Part shown: positions 18,479-27,659 of the stretch, piece after piece
Layout of the letters: the number at the start of each line of letters is the position of its first letter
How positions within the stretch are numbered: the first letter of the stretch is position 1
DNA from: Cryomorpha sp963741985
GTDB taxonomy: Bacteria; Bacteroidota; Bacteroidia; Flavobacteriales_D; Cryomorphaceae
Assembly (NCBI GenBank): GCA_963741985.1
Contig: CAVUKD010000002.1
Location: 1,426,001-1,490,000, forward strand
Direction of reading: 5' to 3'
Length of the DNA stretch: 64,000 nt
Notes under the pieces: generated by a model
Database searches by the model: none
Seen by the model: the letters and a program-made list of their open reading frames with translations, nothing else
What the model was told of the DNA's origin: nothing
Made by a program: the position numbers and the translations under genes

Positions 18479-19117
18479 ATGCAAAATCATCGACTTTTGC
18501 TACGAAGGCTTATGGACCGCATAAAATGCCTTTACCACGCTATGATTTTCTGGGCTTTTGTTACGGTATTTTTATTCTCATTTCCGGGAAAAGTTTTGGC
18601 GCAAAAAATCCGCAGTGACGACAGCGATATGTCCGTAAATGCCACCGCTTACTTTTTTGCTTACAACATGAATTTCGATGACGGAAGTTACGCATTGGGA
18701 CCAACCTTTTCGTTAAACACTACTGGAAAAATCTCAGTGCATCTTGGCTTGCTTTTCGACACCAAAAAATACATTTATTATGATAGAGGCGGCATAATGA
18801 GTTACGCTCCTGTCGAACAAATAAATTTATTTATTCCCTTGACTATCCAATGCAACTATTTCAGTTCTGATAAAATAGAATTGTATTTAAGAGCTGGGTT
18901 TATATATGGTGGGAAAAATACAATAAGTGAATCAAACAGAGCCGTTGAAACGAGTGGTTTTAATTTAACTTTTGGCACGGGTTTATCCTATCGTCCATTA
19001 GGCTGGTTAGCTTTTAGAGCCTATCCTACTATCAGATATAATTTGGAATATTTCTCGCCAGGAGTTTCAGTAGATGTAGCGTATTTGTTTAGCACCCAAA
19101 AGTGGGTTGAAATGTAA
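18479..19117 (+). CDS. Putative outer-membrane beta-barrel protein
   Basis: Up to 212 aa; unrecognised at family level. A signal peptide core (AFVTVFLFSFPGKVLAQ) precedes a chain of alternating aromatic/hydrophobic beta strands (SVHLGLLFDT, LYLRAGFIYGG, FNLTFGTGLSYRPLGWLAFRAYP). This is typical of small 8-stranded outer-membrane barrels, although the last residues (KWVEM) do not give the classical C-terminal Phe. The start is uncertain: ATG at 18479, at 18512 (gives a basic n-region DRIK) or at 18542. It is divergent from the cyanophycinase lipoprotein and convergent with the PKD lipoprotein gene. Confidence 0.65.
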   Translation: MQNHRLLLRRLMDRIKCLYHAMIFWAFVTVFLFSFPGKVLAQKIRSDDSDMSVNATAYFFAYNMNFDDGSYALGPTFSLNTTGKISVHLGLLFDTKKYIYYDRGGIMSYAPVEQINLFIPLTIQCNYFSSDKIELYLRAGFIYGGKNTISESNRAVETSGFNLTFGTGLSYRPLGWLAFRAYPTIRYNLEYFSPGVSVDVAYLFSTQKWVEM

Positions 19118-19168
19118 AAGAATTTCAATCTCGTTTCGATAATCGGAATCAGGTTGAAACCAGTCCTT

Positions 19169-20311
19169 TTATATTTCCTTTCCAAAACAAATCCCTCTCG
19201 GGCTCGATCCTTCGCTTGTAAACCAAGCCTCTGGATTGCTTCCATCAAGATTTGAGCGCATAATTACTCCGGGGGTTCTGTCACCCCAGTATATTTTTTG
19301 AGTGGCAGGCTCATAGGCCAATCCGTAAACAGGGCGCGTAATATTGGTAGCGAGCGTAATGATATCATCTCCATTCAAATCAGCTGATTGCAATCGTATA
19401 TCCCCTGTTCCCAAGTATATGTCAAAGTAGATACGTCCCTCGGCAACGATAATACTAGCGCACTCCACATCGGGAATAATCTCAGTTTCACCTGTTCCGT
19501 CGAGATTTTTCTTCCAGACTCCACCACTGTAATTGGCCCAATACACCACCCGATTTACAGGGTCGATAGCTACTCCTTCCGGGTCATTCGCTTGACCGGT
19601 TACAAAGTCTTCTTTTTGGGCCGGGTCATCATTGGTCATATCGCCTTTTTGAACGCCATCGCTTGTGTCCCAATAGATTTCGCTTTCTTGATAGTCTATG
19701 GCGAGCGCGTTAGGTGAATCAACATTTGAACGGAAAATGACAAAGTCGCTTCCATCCAAATTGCACCGGTAAATTGCATTAGCGTTGTAATCACTGATAT
19801 AAAGTTGATCATTCAAAGTATCGACAGTCATACCATACGCACCTTGCATTGAAGGGCCGGAAAGTTGGCTAAAAACGGGTACAGCAATCAGTTCAGAGGC
19901 CAATGCTGAATAGACCACACTACCATCGGTGAAAAAGACTTGCGTGCCTGTTTGGTTCGGATCTTTTATGACAATAGTTTGGCTTTTTTCTTTCACTTCA
20001 AGTGATGAGGTTGTGACCACTACGAGATTTACGGTATAGGCACCGGGCTCCTCGTAAATATGGGTGGGGTTTGCTTCCTCCGAAGAGGTTCCGTCGCCAA
20101 AATTCCAAGTGAAAGTGGCTGAGCCCGCATTTTCGGGAACGATACTTTCATTTGTAAAGACCACTGTGGCAGGTGCGAAGGACTCGTTATCGACCGTATA
20201 AGAAAATTTTGGGACGGTACTTGCCGGTGGTACAGGATAGTCCTCTTTTTTACAGCTATTGAGCGAAAGCGCCGAGATAAAAAGGAGTAAGGTGTATTTT
20301 AAACTTTTCAT
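19169..20311 (-). CDS. PKD-domain lipoprotein with YWTD/NHL-like beta-propeller (2)
   Basis: 380 aa lipoprotein: the signal sequence ends LNSC, Cys20, followed by KKED, typical of Bacteroidota surface or periplasmic lipoproteins. One PKD domain (about 35-120, with FTWNFGDGTSSEEANPTH and GAYTVNLVV) is followed by a six-bladed propeller built from YWTD-like blades (QLYISDYNANAIYRCNLDG, VYWANYSGGVWKKNLDGTG, KIYWGDRTPG). It is paralogous to the gene immediately upstream and lies 2-8 bp after its stop, at the 3' end of the susC-susD gene string. Likely a surface binding subunit of the SusCD complex; the ligand is unknown. The ATG at 20311 is preferred over the TTG at 20317. Confidence 0.8.
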   Translation of the reverse strand: MKSLKYTLLLFISALSLNSCKKEDYPVPPASTVPKFSYTVDNESFAPATVVFTNESIVPENAGSATFTWNFGDGTSSEEANPTHIYEEPGAYTVNLVVVTTSSLEVKEKSQTIVIKDPNQTGTQVFFTDGSVVYSALASELIAVPVFSQLSGPSMQGAYGMTVDTLNDQLYISDYNANAIYRCNLDGSDFVIFRSNVDSPNALAIDYQESEIYWDTSDGVQKGDMTNDDPAQKEDFVTGQANDPEGVAIDPVNRVVYWANYSGGVWKKNLDGTGETEIIPDVECASIIVAEGRIYFDIYLGTGDIRLQSADLNGDDIITLATNITRPVYGLAYEPATQKIYWGDRTPGVIMRSNLDGSNPEAWFTSEGSSPRGICFGKEI

Positions 20312-20318
20312 TTTCAAA

Positions 20319-21656
20319 TTATTTTCTTAAAAATATACCACGCGGGCTGTTCAATTCACTTTTAATCACTTCTTTGCTGCTGCCGTCGAGATTTGCCTTT
20401 GTTATTTGGCCGGAATCGCGACCCGACCAGTAAATAATTCCAGCTTCTTGGTCGATATCCATTCCATATACTCGGGTTCCATTGTCATCAAAAGTTTCCA
20501 GTCCGCTTCCATCAAGATTTGCTTTTATCAATGTCGCGGTATTTTGATCGTCGAAGTAGATTTTATCATTTAAGACATCCACTTTAATTCCATATCCATA
20601 AACTCCCGGAATCAATACCGATGGATTGGAACCATCGAGATCAGCTACGTAAAGATCCTCATTATTTACCTCGTAGAAATACATTTTATTGTTTTCAACA
20701 TCGAGATCGATAGCACGCATTTGGCCGCCCACAATATTCACAATGCCGATTTCGGGTGAAGAGCCGTCGAGATTTGCACGGGAAATATTTCCTGCATCAT
20801 CCGTCCAATATACTTTTCCATTGGCTACGTCGAGCGCAATGCCATACGGATCGTCTATTCCGGTAACAATTGGTTCCAGTTCGGAACCATCGAGATTTAC
20901 CCGCCAGATTTTTCCTGCCAATGGATCTGTGAAGTCGCTAAAATAAATTTTTGCTGTAGTGGCATCATAGTCCAAACCAACTCCTCCCTTTCCGGTAATA
21001 TCCAAAAAGGTTGCAACATTTCCGGTTCCATCTAGTGCGAGCTTATTCATCACATCGTTTCCGTATTCGATGAAGAAGAGTTCTTCACCTACCGAATTAA
21101 TTGTGATTTGATGCGAAACGCTGCTTTCGCCTTCTTCACTTGTGGCCGTTAATGTAACGGTATACGTTCCGGGATTGGAATACAAAAAAGTTGGGTTTTC
21201 ATCCGTGCTGGTAGTATTGGCGGCATCGCCAAAATTCCATACGAATGAATCTGCACCCACTGAGCTATTTGTAAATTGGATGGGGGTATTCGTTTGCAAA
21301 TTATTTTCATCTTCCACGGTAAAAGCGGCAGATGGAATTACAGTAATAGAAACATTCTGAGTTGTTGATCCACCTTCGCCGGTCGAAACCAAGGTAACGA
21401 GATAGACACCCACATCACCATAAGCGTGCTTAGGCGAAACTTCAGTAGAAGTAGTTCCATCGCCAAAGCTCCAGGCAAATGCTGTGGCATTGGCAGATTG
21501 GTTAATAAATTGGATTTTTTCATTGACCATTGCAGTGGTTTTGTCTGCGCCAAATTTGGCTGCTGAAGGCGGTGCTTCACAATCTTCTTTTTTACAAGAA
21601 AATAAAGATAGTGTAGAAAATGCCAGGGCGAGTATGAAATAAATTTTTGCTTTCAT
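20319..21656 (-). CDS. PKD-domain lipoprotein with YWTD/NHL-like beta-propeller (1)
   Basis: 445 aa; lipobox LFSC with Cys21 followed by KKED. Two PKD domains (about 35-115 and 116-195; AWSFGDGTTSTEVSPKH and VWNFGDAANTTSTDENPT) precede a six-bladed propeller whose blades end in NLDGS (KIYFSDFTDP, KVYWTDDAGNISRANLDGS, IYWSGRDSGQITKANLDGS). It follows susD by 18 bp and is followed directly by a shorter paralogue with one PKD domain. In SusCD operons the genes after susD usually encode lipid-anchored ligand-binding proteins, the likely role here. The ATG at 21656 gives a compact signal peptide; the TTG at 21665 is not needed. Confidence 0.82.
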   Translation of the reverse strand: MKAKIYFILALAFSTLSLFSCKKEDCEAPPSAAKFGADKTTAMVNEKIQFINQSANATAFAWSFGDGTTSTEVSPKHAYGDVGVYLVTLVSTGEGGSTTQNVSITVIPSAAFTVEDENNLQTNTPIQFTNSSVGADSFVWNFGDAANTTSTDENPTFLYSNPGTYTVTLTATSEEGESSVSHQITINSVGEELFFIEYGNDVMNKLALDGTGNVATFLDITGKGGVGLDYDATTAKIYFSDFTDPLAGKIWRVNLDGSELEPIVTGIDDPYGIALDVANGKVYWTDDAGNISRANLDGSSPEIGIVNIVGGQMRAIDLDVENNKMYFYEVNNEDLYVADLDGSNPSVLIPGVYGYGIKVDVLNDKIYFDDQNTATLIKANLDGSGLETFDDNGTRVYGMDIDQEAGIIYWSGRDSGQITKANLDGSSKEVIKSELNSPRGIFLRK

Positions 21657-21674
21657 AATGTTCAATTGTTCGTA

Positions 21675-23072
21675 TTAATATCCTGGGTTCTGATACATCC
21701 CGGGGTTGTTATTAGTTTGTAATTCTTCAGATGGAATAGGAAATAAAGTTTGGTTCACGCTGGTAACATTTGGTAAAACCGCAACCGCTCTGTCGGTGCG
21801 CACCAGATCAAACCAGCGATGGCCTTCAAAGGCGAATTCAATGCGTTGTTCTTTTTCGGTTGCCAAAAGCAGGGCTTCATATGTACTTGCCGATGTGCCG
21901 GGTAAGTTGGCACGCTCGCGAATCTTGTCGATATCATCCTGAATAGCTGTGATATCGCCGTTATCATGGGCTTCAGCTTCAGCACGAATAAGATACATTT
22001 CACCAAGTCGAATAACGATTACATTCTCCGCACCGGTGTTTAAATCGGGATATTTTATCGGATAGGCCAGTCCACTTCCATCCATTGCGATTGAAGCCGC
22101 GTAGCGTTCGTCACCAATTTCATATGCGCCAATCAGATTTTCGGTGGGCTCCACCTCGCGCCGACCGTTCAGCGATTTTGGAAAATTGTATTCGGCGATT
22201 CTGTTGCGATCAAGCTCGGTAAAATCGATTTCAAAAATCGTTTCGGCTGAACCATCGCTTCCAAAAATATCGGCGTAATTGTCGAGCAAAGTATATCCGC
22301 CTTCATCAATCACTTTTGAAGCCATTTGTGAGGCCATCGCGTAATCCTTTTTGTAGAGATATACTCTCGCCAGCAGACCGAAAGCAGCATATTTTGTAGC
22401 TCTTATTTTCAAAGAAGTGCTCGCTTGCAGGTGCTCTGATGCAAAAGTGAGGTCGGTAATGATTTGTGTGTATACCTGATCAACAGTGCTCCTTGGAATA
22501 TCCAAGTCGTCAAGACCAATGGTTGGTGTTGTTTTGATTGGAATACCACCAAAGTAAATAAGCAGATTGAAATGGTTCAGAGCTCGGATAAAATAAAGCT
22601 CACCAAGCGCTTGATTCTTCTCGTCTTCGGTCATATCAGCCATGGCTGGTACTTTTTCGATCACATTATTGGCCACGTTGATTCCATCATAACAGGCGGC
22701 CCAAATATTGGCCACTGAGCCATTTTCCGGAAGGATATTATTGTTGTCAACTTCGGCGTATTCTGTTGCGGTAGCATCTGTAGGGTGGCCGAGATTATCC
22801 GCAGCCAAATCGGCAAATATTCCATACGTACGTCCGTAATAGCTCAGGCTTTGAAACGAGGAGTACGCTCCGAAAATTCCTTTTTCTATACCCGATTTGT
22901 CTTTAAAGGCTTGATCGGCAGGAATAGAGTTTTGCGGTTGTACATCCAGCACATCGCAAGAATACGTGCCGATCAGAACCATTGAGCCCAGTACAACCAA
23001 GCTTATTTTTGTCCTAACTTTAATGCTGAAATTTTTTTCTTTTGTTTCCATTTTCACACGCGTTTTCATCAT
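21675..23072 (-). CDS. SusD/RagB family outer-membrane nutrient-binding lipoprotein
   Basis: 465 aa. The signal sequence ends GTYSC, so Cys39 is lipidated. The SusD pattern follows: DVQPQNSIPADQAF, an early helix with FGAYSSFQSLSYYGR, ELYFIRALNHFNLLIYFGGIP (TPR-like SusD core) and YLIRAEA. The C-terminal half has EFAFEGHRWFDLVRTDRA and ends with NNPGMYQNPGY. The start codon overlaps the susC stop by one base (TAATG), indicating translational coupling. SusD proteins form a lid over the TonB-dependent SusC channel and bind the imported oligomer. Its sequence does not reveal the ligand; neighbouring S51 peptidases suggest cyanophycin-derived or similar peptides rather than a glycan. Confidence 0.95.
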   Translation of the reverse strand: MMKTRVKMETKEKNFSIKVRTKISLVVLGSMVLIGTYSCDVLDVQPQNSIPADQAFKDKSGIEKGIFGAYSSFQSLSYYGRTYGIFADLAADNLGHPTDATATEYAEVDNNNILPENGSVANIWAACYDGINVANNVIEKVPAMADMTEDEKNQALGELYFIRALNHFNLLIYFGGIPIKTTPTIGLDDLDIPRSTVDQVYTQIITDLTFASEHLQASTSLKIRATKYAAFGLLARVYLYKKDYAMASQMASKVIDEGGYTLLDNYADIFGSDGSAETIFEIDFTELDRNRIAEYNFPKSLNGRREVEPTENLIGAYEIGDERYAASIAMDGSGLAYPIKYPDLNTGAENVIVIRLGEMYLIRAEAEAHDNGDITAIQDDIDKIRERANLPGTSASTYEALLLATEKEQRIEFAFEGHRWFDLVRTDRAVAVLPNVTSVNQTLFPIPSEELQTNNNPGMYQNPGY

Positions 23073-26050
23073 TAAAAGGTTAAGTTAATACCGACAACAT
23101 AGCTCCGCGCTTGTGGATACGTGAAGAAATCAGTACCAATAACTGAATTATCGTTCCCGCGGTAATTTACCTCAGGGTCGAGGCCGGAATAGTTGGTAAA
23201 TGTCAATAGGTTTTGGCTACTAAAGTATAACCGCAGCTTGTCGATATATTTCAAATCGCCTTGAAAGGTGTATCCCAATGTGAGGTTCTTGAGGCGCAGG
23301 TAAGAACCGTCTTCGATAAAGCGCGATGAAACACGTTTATTTTGGGCGGCAGCCACGGGATCGTTGGTGGCCCGGGGAATATCGGTAATATCTCCAGGGT
23401 CCTGCCAGCGACGATTGACAGCTTCTATCTGATTATCTCCGCCCTGCAATGATTCTAAGAAGAGACGTGAACCGTTGAAAACATCGTTTCCATACGAAAA
23501 CTGGAAGAAGATATTCAAGTCGAATCCTTTATAGTTAAAGTTATTGGTAAATCCACCGATAAATTTCGGATGTGGGTTCCCAACTTTGGTTCGGTCAGCG
23601 TCCGTAATTTTGCCATCGTAGTTGGTATCTTCAAAAACGATGTCGCCTGTACTTGGATCTACACCAAGCGAGTGGAAGCTATAAAAAATCCCGATGGGTT
23701 CACCTTCTTCAATCCGGCTGCTTCCGCGGCCAATATCGTCGATAGGCTCGTCGTTGTAAAGTTTCAGGACTTTATTCCGATTTGCCGAAAGGTTGAGGCT
23801 GCTACTCCAAGTAAATTCACCCACAAAGTTTTGGGTGGTGATACCAAGTTCAATTCCGCGATTTTGCACCGCGCCTACATTTTCAGTAATGGAAGAAAAA
23901 CCTGAGCTGGGGGGTAGTGGACGACTCAGTAAAAGGTCTTTGGTTTGCTTGTCGTAATAATCTGCGCTCACGCTAATCCGGTCTTCGTAAAGTCCGAGGT
24001 CAAATCCGATATCGAACTGAGCGGTTGATTCCCATTTCAAATCGGGATTGGGAATATTGCTCGGATATATGGCTGGCTGGCCTGCATACGAAGTGTTTCC
24101 ATAAAGCTCAGCGTAGAGAAACGCAGGAATATCATCATTTCCCGTAAGGCCGTAGCTGGCACGAAGTTTCAATTCCGAAATGGCTTTTACATTCATGAAA
24201 TCTTCTTCATTGATCCGCCAACCTGCGGAAACAGCGGGAAAAAATCCGTTCTTGTTATTCTCACCAAATTTTGAAGAGCCGTCTAATCTTCCGGAAACGG
24301 AAAGCAGATACTTATTATCAAAATTATAATTTGCACGTCCGAAGAAAGAACGAATTCCTGAAAAATTGGCACTCGAACTGGCCGATACGATGGTTGAAGC
24401 CGAGCTGATGTATTCAAGATTGTCATCGGCAAAATCCTGACCTCGAATGAATGAACTCGCTGATTGGTATTTTTCAAAACTGTAACCACCGAGCACTTCG
24501 ACATTGTTTTTACCAAACTCTTTGGTGTAGGTCAATGTATTGTTCGATACCAGATTCATGACATTGGTATAGGTTTCAAAGCCGAGACCATTGTATTTAG
24601 CACCTTGCACCGTTTTCCTGTTTTCGTAAGCGTGCTCACGGAAGTTGAGAAAGTCAAGTCCCCATTTGGTTGAGAATTTCAGGTTGGAAAGAATTTTATA
24701 ATCTGCGTAAACGTTTCCAACCGTTCTGAAAGAAAAGTTTTTGTTAATCGCTTCTTTCCCAATTGATACCGCGTTGCTATAAGGTCCACCCTGGAAATAG
24801 GACCCATCGGGATTATACACGGGAAAAATAGCCGGAGTAGAAATGCCGTTTGGCAAAACGCCGTGCAAACTCTGGTCGCTTTCTACGCGGTCGGTCATAG
24901 CGTAGGTGAGTCCAATACTGGTTCCGATGGTAAGCTTTTTATTTACAGAGTGGTCGAGATTTAGGCGGCCATTTACTCTTCTGTAATCCGTTCCAAGCAG
25001 AATACCTTCTTGGTCAAAAAGGTTTCCGTTCATATAAAAGCGGGTTTTCTCGTTGCCGCCTTGTGCCGATAGTTCGTAGCTGGCGATAGGTGCCGTTCTG
25101 AAAATTTCGTCCTGCCAGTCGGTGTTGGTGGTAATATTGTTCATGTCTTCGGGCGAGAAAACTTCCGTTCCGGCAAGGTCATTTCGATAGGCCATCCAGT
25201 CGCGGGCGTTGAGCATATCGAGGCGATTCCATGCTTGTTGCAGACCGTAGTAGGTATTAAAATTTATTTTTGTTTTTTCCGCCGACCCACGTTTGGTTGT
25301 GATAACGATAACTCCATTCGAGGCACGGGCTCCATATATTGAAGCTGCTGCAGCATCTTTCAAAACACTAATTGACTCTATATCGTTGGGATTGAGATCT
25401 GAAAGTGCGTTGACACCTTGTCCTTCATAACCAATTTGGGCAAAATCACCAGTAGTAACGGGAATTCCATCAATAACATACAGTGGCTGGCTTGAGCCGC
25501 CAATGGAGCTAACCCCGCGAATGCGCACAGACATTTCGCCTCCCGGAGTTCCACTATTTTGGGAAACCTGCACACCGGAAACTTGTCCCTGAATAATTCC
25601 ATCGACAGAAGGCACCGGGATATCTTTAATTTGTTTTTGTTCTATCTGACTCACAGAGCCGGTAAGAAGCGTCCGTTTTTCGACCCCGTAACCCACTACG
25701 ACAAATTCCGAAAGTGAGCTAATATCTGTGATCATAGTAACGTTAATCACTCGTCGCGAACCTACTTTTTGATCGTTTTCTTTATAACCGATAAATGAAA
25801 ATTCGAGTACCGTTTCTTCCGATGGAACAGAAATAACATAAACACCTGCGGTATCAGTAACGGTTCCGGTATAGGTACCCTGAATGACAATATTTACTCC
25901 CGGCACCGATTGCCCTTGAGCATCAGTCACTTTCCCGGTAACGGTAATACCCTTATTGGACTGGGAATGTGCGTTAAGCCCTGATAAACAAATAATGAGA
26001 AAGAGGAACTGGGTTAAAACGAAAGGAAATTTGTGTAAAACCTTCTTCAT
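23072..26050 (-). CDS. SusC/RagA family TonB-dependent outer-membrane transporter
   Basis: 992 aa. Signal peptide 1-30; a carboxypeptidase-regulatory-like (CnaB-type) domain at about 34-110 (GKVTDAQGQSVPGVNI, FSFIGYKE); a TonB-interacting segment FVVVGYG near 118. The plug domain (about 125-235) has SGVQVSQNSGTPGGEMSVRIRG, LYVIDGIPV and LKDAAAASIYGARASNGVI. A 22-stranded barrel ends in VVGINLTF with terminal Phe. It imports oligomers across the outer membrane using TonB energy, paired with the SusD encoded directly downstream. It follows the YfcC permease gene after 226 bp. No TAnnTTTG promoter was found in that gap, so co-transcription with the peptidase and permease is possible. Confidence 0.96.
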   Translation of the reverse strand: MKKVLHKFPFVLTQFLFLIICLSGLNAHSQSNKGITVTGKVTDAQGQSVPGVNIVIQGTYTGTVTDTAGVYVISVPSEETVLEFSFIGYKENDQKVGSRRVINVTMITDISSLSEFVVVGYGVEKRTLLTGSVSQIEQKQIKDIPVPSVDGIIQGQVSGVQVSQNSGTPGGEMSVRIRGVSSIGGSSQPLYVIDGIPVTTGDFAQIGYEGQGVNALSDLNPNDIESISVLKDAAAASIYGARASNGVIVITTKRGSAEKTKINFNTYYGLQQAWNRLDMLNARDWMAYRNDLAGTEVFSPEDMNNITTNTDWQDEIFRTAPIASYELSAQGGNEKTRFYMNGNLFDQEGILLGTDYRRVNGRLNLDHSVNKKLTIGTSIGLTYAMTDRVESDQSLHGVLPNGISTPAIFPVYNPDGSYFQGGPYSNAVSIGKEAINKNFSFRTVGNVYADYKILSNLKFSTKWGLDFLNFREHAYENRKTVQGAKYNGLGFETYTNVMNLVSNNTLTYTKEFGKNNVEVLGGYSFEKYQSASSFIRGQDFADDNLEYISSASTIVSASSSANFSGIRSFFGRANYNFDNKYLLSVSGRLDGSSKFGENNKNGFFPAVSAGWRINEEDFMNVKAISELKLRASYGLTGNDDIPAFLYAELYGNTSYAGQPAIYPSNIPNPDLKWESTAQFDIGFDLGLYEDRISVSADYYDKQTKDLLLSRPLPPSSGFSSITENVGAVQNRGIELGITTQNFVGEFTWSSSLNLSANRNKVLKLYNDEPIDDIGRGSSRIEEGEPIGIFYSFHSLGVDPSTGDIVFEDTNYDGKITDADRTKVGNPHPKFIGGFTNNFNYKGFDLNIFFQFSYGNDVFNGSRLFLESLQGGDNQIEAVNRRWQDPGDITDIPRATNDPVAAAQNKRVSSRFIEDGSYLRLKNLTLGYTFQGDLKYIDKLRLYFSSQNLLTFTNYSGLDPEVNYRGNDNSVIGTDFFTYPQARSYVVGINLTF

Positions 26051-26276
26051 ATACTGGTTAAAATTTCAACACCCGGTATTTTTCAATTCCATTTAGAATT
26101 CTAAAATATTCGGGTGCGCGGGTTAGTTTGATGGTAATTGATTGCGAAAGATAGAAGATAATTTGAGTTTCAAGAAGGTTTTTAACGAAATGGTTTTTTA
26201 GCTTCAGGGCAGTGCGCATTGTTAACCCGGCATTTCATCGTGTGATTTAACTTCCTTCAATCAGTACATCAACACC

Positions 26277-27659
26277 TCACCTTGGCCATACATCAAAAAA
26301 CTCGGGAATAGCAAGTAAAACCGCCGAAGCCAGAATGAAAATGACCATCAGTTTCCAAACCCATTTAATCCAAACATTGAATGGAATTTTTGCAATGGCT
26401 AATACCCCCATTGTGACACCACTCGTAGGAATAACCAAATTGAGCAACCCATCGCCAAACTGAAAAGCCAACACGGCGGTTTGACGGTTAATGCCGAGCA
26501 AATCCGCCAGAGGTGTCATAATCGGCATGGTGATGGCTGCCTGGCCAGAGCCCGAAGGAATGAAAATATTGATAAATCCCTGAACTACAAACATTAACTG
26601 GACACTTATATAGTTTGGAAAACCGCCTACTGCATTTGACATGGAATAGAGAACGGTATCGATAATTTTGCCGTCTTCGGCCATAACCAAAACACCCCGC
26701 GACAATCCAATAATTAATGCAGCTACGAGCATATCCTTTGCGCCTGCGGTAAACGCCGAAACGGTTTCGGACACTTTCATACGTGTGATAATAGCCGAAA
26801 TAAATCCAAGAGCGAGAAACAGCGCCGAAATTTCGTCGATATACCAATCCAGAAAATTGGCACCGTACATAAGTAAAACGATGGCAAGCCCAAAGAGAAT
26901 GAGCACCCATTTTCGCTGTGCATTGAAGGCAAGGTCTTTCATTCCTTCGCCCTCTAATGCTGTATCAGATTCGATTTTAAAACCACGGGCAGGATCTTTC
27001 TCCAATTTGGCTACATAAGCCATTACAAATCCGATGGCAATTAAGGTGAAAATGACCCAAACCAACCAACGGTATCCGGCACCACTCCCAATGGGAAGTT
27101 CTGAAATTCCCTGAGCAATTCCAACTGTAAAAGGGTTGATAACCGCTCCTGCAAAACCGGCTCCGGCGCCGAGAAACGGAATGGCTATTCCCACAATATT
27201 GTCATAACCCATGCTACGGGCTAACGGGATGGTAATTAGAATGAAAACAAGATTTTCTTCCGACATTCCGAAAGTGCAGCCACCAAGAGAAAATACGACC
27301 ATTAAAAGCGGAATAATTAGATGGCGCATTCCAGGATTCTTTTTTGCATATTGCAAAACTGAACCTAACCCAGCGTCAAGCGCACCTGTAGCCGTAAGCA
27401 CTGAAAAAGCGCCACCCACCAAAAGGACAAATGCGATAATGTTGGCTGCACCAACGAATCCCTTAATGGGGGCTGTCAACAAAGCGCTAACGCCTTGAGG
27501 ATTTGATTCTACAGGCTGATATGTGCCCGCAACAACCACAGATTTTCCTTCTATGGTTTGATGGGCATATTCCCCGGCAGGAATGATCCAGGTTAGTGCA
27601 GCAAATAAGAGCAGCACAATCGAAATTATGACCAGGGCATCGGGCGATTTTTTTAGCAC
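26277..27659 (-). CDS. YfcC/DcuC family inner-membrane permease
   Basis: 460 aa with about 12 hydrophobic segments. PF03606-type (C4-dicarboxylate anaerobic carrier / YfcC) features include AALTWIIPAGEY at the N-terminus, FVLLVGGAFSVLTATGA, GCTFGMSEENLVF, AGAGFAGAVINPFTVGIAQGI and IPSGSGQAAITMPIMTPLADL. Family members exchange or import basic amino acids, short peptides or dicarboxylates. The start is a GTG at 27659, directly after the TAA stop (27660-27662) of the secreted S51 peptidase gene, so translation is almost certainly coupled. That coupling suggests the permease imports products of the peptidase, possibly beta-Asp-Arg or Arg. The substrate is inferred from context only. Confidence 0.85.
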   Translation of the reverse strand: MLKKSPDALVIISIVLLLFAALTWIIPAGEYAHQTIEGKSVVVAGTYQPVESNPQGVSALLTAPIKGFVGAANIIAFVLLVGGAFSVLTATGALDAGLGSVLQYAKKNPGMRHLIIPLLMVVFSLGGCTFGMSEENLVFILITIPLARSMGYDNIVGIAIPFLGAGAGFAGAVINPFTVGIAQGISELPIGSGAGYRWLVWVIFTLIAIGFVMAYVAKLEKDPARGFKIESDTALEGEGMKDLAFNAQRKWVLILFGLAIVLLMYGANFLDWYIDEISALFLALGFISAIITRMKVSETVSAFTAGAKDMLVAALIIGLSRGVLVMAEDGKIIDTVLYSMSNAVGGFPNYISVQLMFVVQGFINIFIPSGSGQAAITMPIMTPLADLLGINRQTAVLAFQFGDGLLNLVIPTSGVTMGVLAIAKIPFNVWIKWVWKLMVIFILASAVLLAIPEFFDVWPR

